Below the pieces are notes generated by a model. It was not told the DNA's origin. It did no database searches and saw nothing but the letters and a program-made list of their open reading frames with translations. Shown piece by piece: positions 1 to 5,912 of a stretch of 6,078 nt of DNA. The DNA is from an uncultured Nitrospinaceae bacterium. Its GTDB lineage: Bacteria; Nitrospinota; Nitrospinia; Nitrospinales; VA-1. The stretch lies in NCBI GenBank assembly GCA_913043155.1, contig CAJWLY010000095.1:1-6078 (forward strand), read 5' to 3'. Position numbers and translations under genes: made by a program. Each line of letters starts with the position of its first letter. The first letter of the stretch is position 1.

Positions 1-182
1 TTTTCACGTCGTTCCCGGTATTTTTATGGTTTGCGGTTTTTTGTCTCGGCAGTCTTATTATTATTCCACTGCAAGAGGAACCTACCCTCGAGCATCGCTT
101 CGGCGAGTCCTATCGCGAGTATAGGAAACATGTCCCCCGCTGGATTCCCCGCATGACACCGTGGAAAAGTTCGGGCGAGTAA
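1..182 (+). CDS. Partial isoprenylcysteine carboxyl methyltransferase-family membrane protein (C-terminal end)
   Basis: The 5' part lies outside the window. Reading codons from base 3 to the TAA at 180-182 gives 59 residues. They begin with a hydrophobic stretch of about 20 residues (FPVFLWFAVFCLGSLIIIPL), consistent with the last membrane helix. A soluble tail follows with EEPTLEHRFGESYREYRKHV and then PRWIPR. The pattern of paired Glu, FGE-x-Y-x-x-Y and VPRW-P is typical of the C-terminus of ICMT/phospholipid methyltransferase-like integral membrane proteins, which use S-adenosylmethionine. The substrate cannot be told from this fragment; bacterial members are mostly uncharacterised. The gene converges on dnaJ with only 8 bases between the two stop codons. 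The family call is fairly safe, but the exact function is unknown. Confidence 0.75.
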   Translation, partial: FTSFPVFLWFAVFCLGSLIIIPLQEEPTLEHRFGESYREYRKHVPRWIPRMTPWKSSGE

Positions 183-190
183 CTCTGGGA

Positions 191-1288
191 TTAAACCTTC
201 AATTTCTGGAAGAAGCCTTTGAGAGTTTCCTTGACGGGTTTGCCATCGATCTCGGCGAGTTCCTGCAAAATCTCTTTTTGCCGTTTATTGGTTTTCTTGG
301 GAGTTTCGACGACAAGCTGGATGATCAGAGTACCGCGCCCGTGTCCGCGAATATGCGGTATTCCCGCACCGTGGATGCGTATCATTTCACCGGACTGGGT
401 TCCGGCTTTTACGGTAATGACTTTGGTTTGTTCATCGAGCAGGGGGACTTCGACATCCGCCCCTAATGCGGCCTGTGAAAACGATAGGTTTAGACGGCAG
501 AGCACGTCGTGTCCTTCGCGATGAAAAAGATCATCGGACTCAACGTGGATGAAGACGTAAAGGTCGCCGGGAGGGATGCCTTGGGGACCGTGCTCGCCTT
601 CGCCGCGCAGTCTCAACCTTGACCCTTCGTCGACTCCGGCGGGAATGCTGACGCTAACGGTTTTCTTTTCTGGAACACGGCCTTCTCCACGACAGGCAGG
701 GCAGGGATGCTTGATCACCTGTCCTTGTCCACGGCAATCGGGGCAGGGCGAGGCCATACTGAAAAATCCCTGGGCACGCACAACCTGTCCGGTTCCCCGG
801 CAGGTGCTGCAGGCTTCAGGCGGATATCCTGGCTTGGCGCGTGTCCCTCTACACGTCTTGCACGGCCCGTGTTTGGTGATATCAACTTCTTTTTCAGCTC
901 CGAATACGGCTTCGGTGAATTTGATGGCAACGTCCAACCTCAGGTCGGCACCGGTCTGTTCCCGACGTCCTCTGCTCCCCGTATTCCCGAAAAAACCTTC
1001 GAAGATATCGCCGAATGACGAGAAGATGTCCTCGAATCCCTGGAATCCACTGAAACCTTGCCCTTTGAGTCCTTCATGTCCGAACTGGTCATAGATGCTT
1101 CGTTTTTCCGGATCTTTGAGGACCCCGTAGGCTTCAGAGGCTTCCTTAAACTTTTCTTCTGCGGTGTGGTCCCCTGGATTTTTGTCGGGATGGTATTTCA
1201 GGGCCTGTTGACGGTAGGCCTTTTTAAGTTCGGACTCGGAAACGTTTCGTGAAACGCCGAGAATTTCATAGTAATCGCGTCGGGTCAT
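191..1288 (-). CDS. dnaJ: Molecular chaperone DnaJ (Hsp40, type I)
   Basis: Cytoplasmic co-chaperone that delivers unfolded clients to DnaK and stimulates its ATPase. At 365 residues it is close to the usual type I length. The J domain spans about residues 1-70, with RDYYEILGV at 4-12 and the catalytic HPD at 33-35. A Gly/Phe-rich linker (about 71-107) contains repeated GF and IF motifs. The zinc-binding region has four Cys pairs: C143/C146, C160/C163, C182/C185 and C196/C199. The last three keep CxxCxGxG; the first ends in Arg (CKTCRGTR). The C-terminal substrate-binding region includes GDLYVFIHV (241-249). The gene is the last of the dnaK-grpE-dnaJ series, starting 9 bases after the grpE stop. 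No good Shine-Dalgarno precedes the ATG (TAAAAAAACTCCATG), so translation probably depends on coupling to grpE. The MTRRDYYE start matches the family. Confidence 0.98.
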   Translation of the reverse strand: MTRRDYYEILGVSRNVSESELKKAYRQQALKYHPDKNPGDHTAEEKFKEASEAYGVLKDPEKRSIYDQFGHEGLKGQGFSGFQGFEDIFSSFGDIFEGFFGNTGSRGRREQTGADLRLDVAIKFTEAVFGAEKEVDITKHGPCKTCRGTRAKPGYPPEACSTCRGTGQVVRAQGFFSMASPCPDCRGQGQVIKHPCPACRGEGRVPEKKTVSVSIPAGVDEGSRLRLRGEGEHGPQGIPPGDLYVFIHVESDDLFHREGHDVLCRLNLSFSQAALGADVEVPLLDEQTKVITVKAGTQSGEMIRIHGAGIPHIRGHGRGTLIIQLVVETPKKTNKRQKEILQELAEIDGKPVKETLKGFFQKLKV

Positions 1289-1297
1289 GGAGTTTTT

Positions 1298-1918
1298 TTA
1301 TGTTTTCAGCTTGGCGATTTTTACTTTAGCGGCTTTGATTAATTTCTCCTTGAACAGATACCCAGGTTCAAGTTCTTCAACGACGATACCGTCTTTTGCA
1401 GGGTCATCGGTCTCTTCGGTCATTAAAACTTCGTGGGATTTGGGGTCGAATTTTTCTCCGACGGTGGGGACCGATCCGACGCCATTGTCCTTGAGCTCGC
1501 GTGAGAACTGGTTGATGACCAGATCGATTCCCTTCTGGAGAGATTCCAGATCATTCGATTGCGCTGCCGATTGAGTGGCACGTTTCAGGTTGTCGAGAAT
1601 CGGAAGCATCCGGGCGAAGAAATTGGCCTTGAACTGATCGAGCCGGGTTTCGTTTTCCTTTTGAAGCCGCCCTCGAAATTCGTCGTTTTCGCTGTTCTTT
1701 TCTTTAAAAGCGGAAATGTACTCGCGCAGGCGCTTATCTTTGTCTTCCGCGTCTTTTTTCAGTTGTTCCACATAAGTGGGCAGGCGTTCCTCGGCAGCTT
1801 CGATTGATTCCAAGAGTTCCCCGGTCTCGTCATCTTCCATAGCGGAGCACCGACGATCGATGACGGAGATTTTTGGTTTTTCTTCAGGAGAGGAATCGGT
1901 GTCTTTTTTCTTTGTCAT
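1298..1918 (-). CDS. grpE: Nucleotide exchange factor GrpE
   Basis: Cytoplasmic exchange factor that releases ADP from DnaK and resets the chaperone cycle. The protein has 206 residues, in the normal range. A charged, probably disordered N-terminus (about 1-35) includes KISVIDRR. A long Lys/Glu-rich alpha-helical segment (about 36-95) fits the dimerising GrpE helix. The conserved core follows: FFARMLPILDNLKRA (100-114), then VGEKFDPKSHEVL (153-165), and the C-terminal beta domain with GIVVEELEPGYLFKEKLIKA (177-196). These match the GrpE signature (FxPxxHE... GYxL... L...A.V.V), although the usual LRPA is IKAA here. It sits between dnaK and dnaJ on the same strand. The ATG is preceded only by a weak purine stretch (AGAAGCG). 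The gap to dnaK holds a large hairpin that could tune expression. Confidence 0.96.
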   Translation of the reverse strand: MTKKKDTDSSPEEKPKISVIDRRCSAMEDDETGELLESIEAAEERLPTYVEQLKKDAEDKDKRLREYISAFKEKNSENDEFRGRLQKENETRLDQFKANFFARMLPILDNLKRATQSAAQSNDLESLQKGIDLVINQFSRELKDNGVGSVPTVGEKFDPKSHEVLMTEETDDPAKDGIVVEELEPGYLFKEKLIKAAKVKIAKLKT

Positions 1919-1960
1919 CGCTTCTGGGTTGGAGTCAGATAATGGCGTTGAAAAATAGAA

Positions 1961-1996
1961 GTAACCCCCCCCCAGCCTGTTTAGACCGGGGGGGGG
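1961..1996 (-). terminator. C9/G9 hairpin between dnaK and grpE; possible attenuator or RNA-processing element
   Basis: On the plus strand nine consecutive C (1965-1973) and nine consecutive G (1988-1996) flank a 14-base centre, so either strand can fold into a nine-pair all-GC stem. The centre can add a few more pairs. On the minus strand, the sense of dnaK and grpE, the stem is followed by a T-rich but interrupted stretch (TTACTTCTATTTTT). This fits a leaky terminator or a 3'-end-stabilising hairpin that leaves more dnaK than grpE-dnaJ mRNA. The T-run is not contiguous and the stem is unusually uniform, so full termination is doubtful. The structure itself is certain; its role is inferred. 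Confidence 0.55.
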
Positions 1997-2028
1997 CGCT
2001 TTGGCTCGATGAAACGTTTTATTGAAAG

Positions 2029-3951
2029 TTACTTTTTACTGATATCTTCGAACTCGGCATCGACGACATCGTCATCCTTATCCTTGCCCTGATCTCCGCC
2101 GCCGGCGTCACCGGAATCCTGGGGGCCGCCTTCAGGACCAGCTTCTCCTGCCTGTTGAGATTGGGCGTACATGGCGGAAGCGAGTTTGTGAGCGATCTCG
2201 TTGACTTTTTCGATCTGTGCCTTCATTTCCTCTGCTTCGCCTTCGAGATGCTTCTTCGCTTCCTCAAGAGCTTCCTCGGCCGCCTTGACATCGTCCTCTG
2301 GAAGCTTGTCCTTGTTGTCCTTGATGGTTTTCTCGGTGCTGTAAATTACAGAATCGAGCTGATTTTTAAGATCAACTTTTTCACGACGTTCTTTATCCGC
2401 GTCGGCATTGGTTTCAGCGTCTTTGACCATTTTTTCGATATCGTCTTCGCTTAGACCCGTTGAATCAGTGATGGTAATTTTCTGTTCTTTGCTGGTCCCC
2501 TTGTCCTTTGCGGAAACGTTGATGATGCCATTGGCGTCGATGTCGAAGGTGACTTCAACCTGCGGTACACCCCGAGGAGCTGGCGGAATCCCATCCAGGT
2601 GAAAGCGTCCGATGGATCGATTGTCCTTGGCCATTTCACGTTCACCCTGATTGACGTTGATCTCGACACTCGGCTGATTATCAGAAGCAGTGGAGAACAC
2701 TTCGCTCTTCCGGGTTGGAATGGTTGTATTGCGTTCAATCAGTTTTGTTGTCACTCCACCCAGGGTTTCGATGCCGAGGGCCAAGGGGGTGACGTCGAGC
2801 AACAGGATGTCCTTCACGTCGCCAGAGAGTACGCCCCCCTGAACGGCTGCGCCGAGAGCGACTACCTCGTCCGGGTTGACTCCTCGATGCGGATCTTTGC
2901 CGAACAGTTCTTTCACCAGTTCCTGTACCTTGGGTACGCGGGTGGAACCACCGACGAGGACGGCTTCGTGAATCTTTCCAGCATCAAGCCCGGAATCTTT
3001 AAGCGCCTTCATGCATGGATCCTTGGAGCGGTCGATCAGGTCGTCCACCATTGATTCCAGTTTGGCGCGGGTGAGCTTGGTGTTTAAGTGCTTGGGTCCG
3101 CTTGCATCTGCCGTAACGAAGGGCAGGTTGACATCAGTTTCGCTGGTTGTGGAAAGCTCCATCTTGGCCTTTTCGGCAGCTTCCTTGAGACGTTGCAGGG
3201 CCATGCTGTCCTTAGACAGGTCGATGCCCTGATCTTTTTTGAACTCGCCCACCAGCCAGTCGATGACTCGTTTGTCGAGATTGTCACCACCCAAGTGTGT
3301 ATCACCATTGGTAGCCTTCACCTCGACTACATTGTCCCCAACCTCCAGGATAGAGATATCAAAGGTACCGCCTCCGAAATCGTAGACGGCGATCGTGTGA
3401 TCTTTTTTCTTGTCCAGACCGTAAGCCAGAGCTGAGGCGGTCGGTTCGTTGATGATACGCTTGACATCCAGCCCGGCGATTTTTCCCGCATCCTTGGTGG
3501 CTTGACGCTGAGCGTCGTTGAAGTAAGCAGGTACGGTGATCACCGCTTCCGTTACGGTCTCGCCGAGATAGGCCTCAGCAGACTTTTTGAGCTTTTGCAG
3601 GACCATGGCTGAGATTTCCGGCGGAGTATACTTTTTGTCGCCGATTTTGATGACCACCTCATTGTTCGATCCTTTTTCGACCTTGTAGGGAACCATCTTC
3701 ATCTCTTCACAGACCTCATCGTAAGAGCGTCCCATGAAACGTTTGACAGAGAAGATCGTATTTTCTGGATTGGCGATGGCCTGACGTTTCGCAACCTGGC
3801 CTACGAGAATTTCACCTTCTTTCGTGAAGGCGACCACGGAAGGGGTGGTTCGACTACCCTCTTCATTCAATATAACTTTTGGCTCGTTGCCTTCCATTAC
3901 CGCGACCACGGAGTTGGTGGTTCCAAGGTCGATTCCTATGATTTTTCCCAT
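2029..3951 (-). CDS. dnaK: Molecular chaperone DnaK (Hsp70)
   Basis: ATP-driven cytoplasmic chaperone that binds exposed hydrophobic peptides, working with DnaJ and GrpE. The protein is complete at 640 residues. All three Hsp70 signatures are visible: IDLGTTNS (7-14), VYDFGGGTFDIS (189-200) and VLVGGSTRVPKVQ (331-343). The hydrophobic interdomain linker is at about 381-389 (DILLLDVTP). The substrate-binding beta domain follows, with NQGEREMAKDNRSIGRF (434-450) and GIPPAPRG (454-461). The helical lid is about 500-600, then a Gly/Asp-rich flexible tail ending in AEFEDISKK, resembling the usual acidic DnaK end. The start MGKIIGIDLG is the family start. AAAGGA lies 11 bases upstream of the ATG, a moderate ribosome site at slightly long spacing. 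It is first of dnaK-grpE-dnaJ; no hrcA is seen beside it. Confidence 0.99.
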   Translation of the reverse strand: MGKIIGIDLGTTNSVVAVMEGNEPKVILNEEGSRTTPSVVAFTKEGEILVGQVAKRQAIANPENTIFSVKRFMGRSYDEVCEEMKMVPYKVEKGSNNEVVIKIGDKKYTPPEISAMVLQKLKKSAEAYLGETVTEAVITVPAYFNDAQRQATKDAGKIAGLDVKRIINEPTASALAYGLDKKKDHTIAVYDFGGGTFDISILEVGDNVVEVKATNGDTHLGGDNLDKRVIDWLVGEFKKDQGIDLSKDSMALQRLKEAAEKAKMELSTTSETDVNLPFVTADASGPKHLNTKLTRAKLESMVDDLIDRSKDPCMKALKDSGLDAGKIHEAVLVGGSTRVPKVQELVKELFGKDPHRGVNPDEVVALGAAVQGGVLSGDVKDILLLDVTPLALGIETLGGVTTKLIERNTTIPTRKSEVFSTASDNQPSVEINVNQGEREMAKDNRSIGRFHLDGIPPAPRGVPQVEVTFDIDANGIINVSAKDKGTSKEQKITITDSTGLSEDDIEKMVKDAETNADADKERREKVDLKNQLDSVIYSTEKTIKDNKDKLPEDDVKAAEEALEEAKKHLEGEAEEMKAQIEKVNEIAHKLASAMYAQSQQAGEAGPEGGPQDSGDAGGGDQGKDKDDDVVDAEFEDISKK

Positions 3952-4181
3952 GAGTTCCCAAGTCCTTTCTTTAGTTTAACTATTCGTAGCTTTTCCTGTA
4001 TTTTCCTGAAGCTATTTCTGAACCCCAAGATGGGGGGTTAAATCTTCACCGTTAAAAGAGAAATAAGACCGTCGTTGCCTGATGTCAAGCTGATCTGAGG
4101 CCTTATTTTGGGAATCTGTTTCAGGACTCGCTAAATGGGAGAAAACCTGGTATGGATTCGAGTCCCTATTCGATGGCAAAC
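3952..4181 (-). promoter_or_regulatory. dnaK upstream control region
   Basis: This 230-base gap holds no plausible gene. Minus-strand elements: (1) TTGACA at 4083-4088, a perfect -35, with only a poor -10 (TATTTC, 4060-4065) at 17 bases; (2) CCCCATCT at 4028-4035, matching the sigma32 -10 consensus CCCCATNT, but with only a weak -35-like TTTTAA (4052-4057) 16 bases upstream; (3) an inverted repeat with arms 4021-4026 and 4034-4039 (AACCCC/GGGGTT) overlapping element 2; (4) an inverted repeat with arms 3987-3992 and 4009-4014 (TAGCTT/AAGCTA) whose loop contains part of a direct repeat TTTTCCTG at 3991-3998 and 4001-4008. No CIRCE (TTAGCACTC-N9-GAGTGCTAA) or HAIR-type (CTTGAGT-N7-ACTCAAG) operator was found. 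Which promoter is used is not settled. Confidence 0.5.
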
Positions 4182-4210
4182 AAAAAAGCCGACGCCAGAA
4201 AGGCGCCGGC
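4182..4210 (-). terminator. Rho-independent terminator of the 240-aa gene
   Basis: On the minus strand GCCGGCGCC (4202-4210) pairs with GGCGTCGGC (4188-4196) around a five-base TTTCT loop. This gives nine pairs, one of them G-U, and is followed directly by TTTTTTGTTT. It starts about 20 bases after the stop codon of the upstream gene. This is a textbook intrinsic terminator and separates that gene from dnaK. On the plus strand the stem is not followed by a T-run, so it should act in one direction only. Confidence 0.93.
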
Positions 4211-4230
4211 TCGGTCTCAGTATTAGGTAA

Positions 4231-4953
4231 TTATTCTGCGTTCTCGTCCAGCCCCTGCTCCAAATCGTTCATGAACAAGTTGGTGTCCTCTTTCGCCGGG
4301 GCCTTGTTCTTGGCTTTTCTGGCGGCAATTTCTTCCAACTCTTCCTTGCCCTCCGGGGTGAAGGCCCACGGAGTAACCTTACCAGAGTTCTTGACATCCT
4401 TTATGATCCCAATAATTTTTTCCAGTTTTGCGCTGTCCAGATCCCGGATGGATAGCAGGGCATCCTCATGTCCGTCATACTGGCAGAGCGCCATGGTGTA
4501 ACAATTCGTATTGGCCCGGATCATTTTCAAGGTGACGTTTGCAAAATGACAATGCACGCCAATGAATGCGCAGACTTCGATTTTGTTCTGCTGAATCGTC
4601 AGGTTTGGGTGACAGGGATTGATGACGGCCTCGGCGTCAATCTTGGGGTAAACCGGCCGGTAGTCCGGCATCGGGATGACATTCATCCCCGGGACCTCCG
4701 CGGCGAGTTTCAGCGCCAGTTCGGCCTTATGTTCAGCTTCCTTATTCCAACCCCAAACGACCAGGGGGCCGGGGAACAGGGTTGGGTTCCGCGTGGACAA
4801 CAGCTTGATCGCCAGCGTCTCGATGGCCTTGTCTTCCGGTACATGCTCGCCTTCAACCAACTGATATCCAGAACCTCTTTCCGGCTGGAATATACCCATG
4901 GCAGCTGCCGAGGGAGGAAGTAATCCGAGTGGACCTACACTTAATTTACTCAT
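4231..4953 (-). CDS. CO dehydrogenase beta-subunit family protein; candidate epsilon subunit of a five-subunit 2-oxoacid:ferredoxin oxidoreductase
   Basis: Complete soluble protein of 240 residues with no signal peptide or membrane helix. The conserved-looking core contains MGIFQPERGSGYQL (19-32), NPTLFPGPLVVWGWN (56-70), IPMPDYRPVYPKID (93-106), INPCHPNLTI (111-120), and then a Cys/His-rich stretch: C128, GVHCH (132-136), C151, C157 and GHEDALLSIRD (161-171). The C-terminus (about 200-240) is charged and probably flexible. From memory this resembles proteins named carbon monoxide dehydrogenase beta subunit family or pyruvate/2-oxoglutarate ferredoxin oxidoreductase epsilon subunit in Aquificota, Nitrospira and Nitrospinota, where they serve the reductive TCA cycle. 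That assignment is recognition, not a search. No catalytic motif for thiamine diphosphate or CxxCxxC clusters is seen, so it would be accessory. It stands alone, with its own promoter, strong ribosome site and terminator. Confidence 0.62.
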   Translation of the reverse strand: MSKLSVGPLGLLPPSAAAMGIFQPERGSGYQLVEGEHVPEDKAIETLAIKLLSTRNPTLFPGPLVVWGWNKEAEHKAELALKLAAEVPGMNVIPMPDYRPVYPKIDAEAVINPCHPNLTIQQNKIEVCAFIGVHCHFANVTLKMIRANTNCYTMALCQYDGHEDALLSIRDLDSAKLEKIIGIIKDVKNSGKVTPWAFTPEGKEELEEIAARKAKNKAPAKEDTNLFMNDLEQGLDENAE

Positions 4954-5108
4954 CCTGATAAACCTCCTTAAAGCTTTAACGCAGATGGAGCCAACGAAAA
5001 ATTTTATAAGCAGTGAGCAATGAAGCCGCTTGATTCATCGAAATACGTACTGGAGAAGGAGTAAGGCCTTATCCGATAAGAGACTTCAAGCTCTTCAAGA
5101 TACAGAAG
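4954..5108 (-). promoter_or_regulatory. Long 5' leader of the 240-aa gene with several palindromes
   Basis: About 155 bases separate the predicted transcription start from the ATG, with no plausible gene inside. It carries a tandem repeat of CTTCAAG (plus strand 5084-5090 and 5093-5099) near the 5' end and a perfect 13-base palindrome CTTATCCGATAAG (5068-5080). A 17-base near-palindrome lies at 5019-5035 (seven of eight pairs match), and TTAAAGCTTTAA (4968-4979) abuts the ribosome site. These could be operators or short RNA hairpins. I do not recognise a known riboswitch. Confidence 0.45.
4963..4969 (-). promoter_or_regulatory. Strong Shine-Dalgarno of the 240-aa gene
   Basis: AAGGAGG on the minus strand lies nine bases before the ATG at 4951-4953. 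It is the best ribosome site in the window and fixes that start. Its first two bases overlap a 12-base perfect palindrome, TTAAAGCTTTAA (4968-4979). Confidence 0.9.
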
Positions 5109-5114
5109 CCCGGT

Positions 5115-5143
5115 ATATTATTATCAAAAGCCAACACTGTCAA
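5115..5143 (-). promoter_or_regulatory. Sigma70-type promoter for the 240-aa gene
   Basis: On the minus strand a perfect -35, TTGACA (5138-5143), is followed after exactly 17 bases by TAATAT (5115-5120), which matches TATAAT at four of six positions including the key first, second and last bases. The flanks are AT-rich. Transcription would start near 5108. It points at the 240-aa gene and lies downstream of pyrE, so the gene can be transcribed independently. Confidence 0.78.
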
Positions 5144-5180
5144 TATTTTATTGGTTGACTACGGGTTGCATCAAATTCAG

Positions 5181-5243
5181 AAAAAAAGGGGAGTAGAAAC
5201 GCATTTTGAACCTAAGGTGGGTTCCAGGCGAAGAGTGTCGCCT
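5181..5243 (-). terminator. Possible weak terminator region after pyrE
   Basis: Just after the pyrE stop the minus strand can form two consecutive small hairpins. One is AGGCGA/TCGCCT (5226-5231 with 5238-5243, six-base loop). The other is GAACC/GGTTC (5208-5212 with 5220-5224, seven-base loop). A run of seven T (5181-5187 on the complement) lies about 20 bases beyond the last stem, too far for a standard intrinsic terminator. It may be a 3'-end structure or chance. Confidence 0.28.
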
Positions 5244-5255
5244 TGGCCTGGTAGG

Positions 5256-5912
5256 TCAGCTGCCTGCGGGGCCGAATCCATGCCGCTTGGCCCAGGTGAA
5301 TGGATCATCATGCCAAGATTTTAATAGGGCACATTGCTCCTTACCCAGAGAATCATCTTCCCGAGCTTGCTGTATTAGAGCCTCAAAGGTCAGCAGGGGA
5401 TGCATGCGGCAATGTGCGTCGCGAAATTGAGTCGTCGCTTCTTGGAACCCGTAAGTGAAAATGCTGAGGCAGTGGTCGACCTTGGCACCGGCATGTCGGA
5501 TAGCTTCAACGGATTTGAGAGCGCTTCTCCCGGTAGATATGAGATCGTCGATGACCACTACATTCTGACCGGGGTGCAGGACACCCTCGATCTGATTTTG
5601 CAGCCCGTGTTCCTTCGGGACGGGCCGGACATAAATGAGAGGTGTCTGTAAGAGGTTGGCCAGGGTTGTCGCTGGAACGATGCCGGCCGTTGCGGTCCCC
5701 GCGACGACATCGATAGCAATATTTTCTTTTTGAAGGATTGAACGAAAACCCTCGGCTACAAGGAGACGGTGGTCGGCATTTCCGAGAAGAAGACGGTTAT
5801 CGTTATATATCGGCATCCGGTACCCCGAGGCCCAGGTAAAGGGTTTTTCAGGGTCGAGTTTGACGGCACCGATATCCAGCGCGATTTTAGCGAGTTCTTT
5901 AGAGTACGTCAC
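5256..5912 (-). CDS. pyrE: Orotate phosphoribosyltransferase
   Basis: Catalyses orotate plus PRPP to orotidine 5'-monophosphate, the fifth step of de novo pyrimidine synthesis, in the cytoplasm. The protein has 218 residues, about the family length. The N-terminal orotate-binding segment reads AVKLDPEKPFTWASGYRMP (16-34), then YNDNR (36-40). GTATAGIVPA (72-81) and YVRPVPKEHG (94-103) supply the phosphate-contact and flexible-loop residues (R96, K100, H102). The PRPP-binding motif is VVVIDDLISTGRSA (118-131). The start is GTG at 5910-5912, overlapping the TAG of the preceding gene as TAGTG. No strong Shine-Dalgarno is visible (CTCTCCCAGATAGTG), so translational coupling is likely. The next in-frame Met is residue 33, inside the conserved region, which supports the GTG. 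The C-terminus continues past the core with a polar tail of unknown role. Confidence 0.96.
   Translation of the reverse strand: MTYSKELAKIALDIGAVKLDPEKPFTWASGYRMPIYNDNRLLLGNADHRLLVAEGFRSILQKENIAIDVVAGTATAGIVPATTLANLLQTPLIYVRPVPKEHGLQNQIEGVLHPGQNVVVIDDLISTGRSALKSVEAIRHAGAKVDHCLSIFTYGFQEATTQFRDAHCRMHPLLTFEALIQQAREDDSLGKEQCALLKSWHDDPFTWAKRHGFGPAGS

Noticed and set aside
576..1094. Long plus-strand open frame opposite dnaJ.
   Set aside because: It is the antisense of a clearly conserved dnaJ, has no ribosome site or recognisable domain, and is Pro/Ser-rich as expected for a shadow frame.
1919..2028. Possible separate promoter for grpE in the dnaK-grpE spacer.
   Set aside because: No -35/-10 pair with acceptable spacing was found; only AT-rich patches around the hairpin.
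2599..3054. Plus-strand open frame of 151 codons opposite dnaK.
   Set aside because: dnaK covers the whole interval with unmistakable Hsp70 motifs; the opposite frame shows no family features.
4124..4165. Inverted repeat GGACTCG / CGAGTCC with a 28-base spacer.
   Set aside because: Seven pairs across a long loop are not improbable in a region this size. It lies outside the predicted transcripts and has no T-run.
4148..4170. TTCGAGTCC resembles a tRNA T-loop, suggesting a tRNA or tRNA remnant (attachment site).
   Set aside because: The flanking bases do not make a proper five-pair T stem (the closing G-C is missing), and no acceptor stem, anticodon arm or CCA end could be assembled.
4468..4923. 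Plus-strand open frame of 151 codons opposite the 240-aa gene.
   Set aside because: The minus-strand gene has a promoter, strong Shine-Dalgarno and terminator; the plus frame has none of these.
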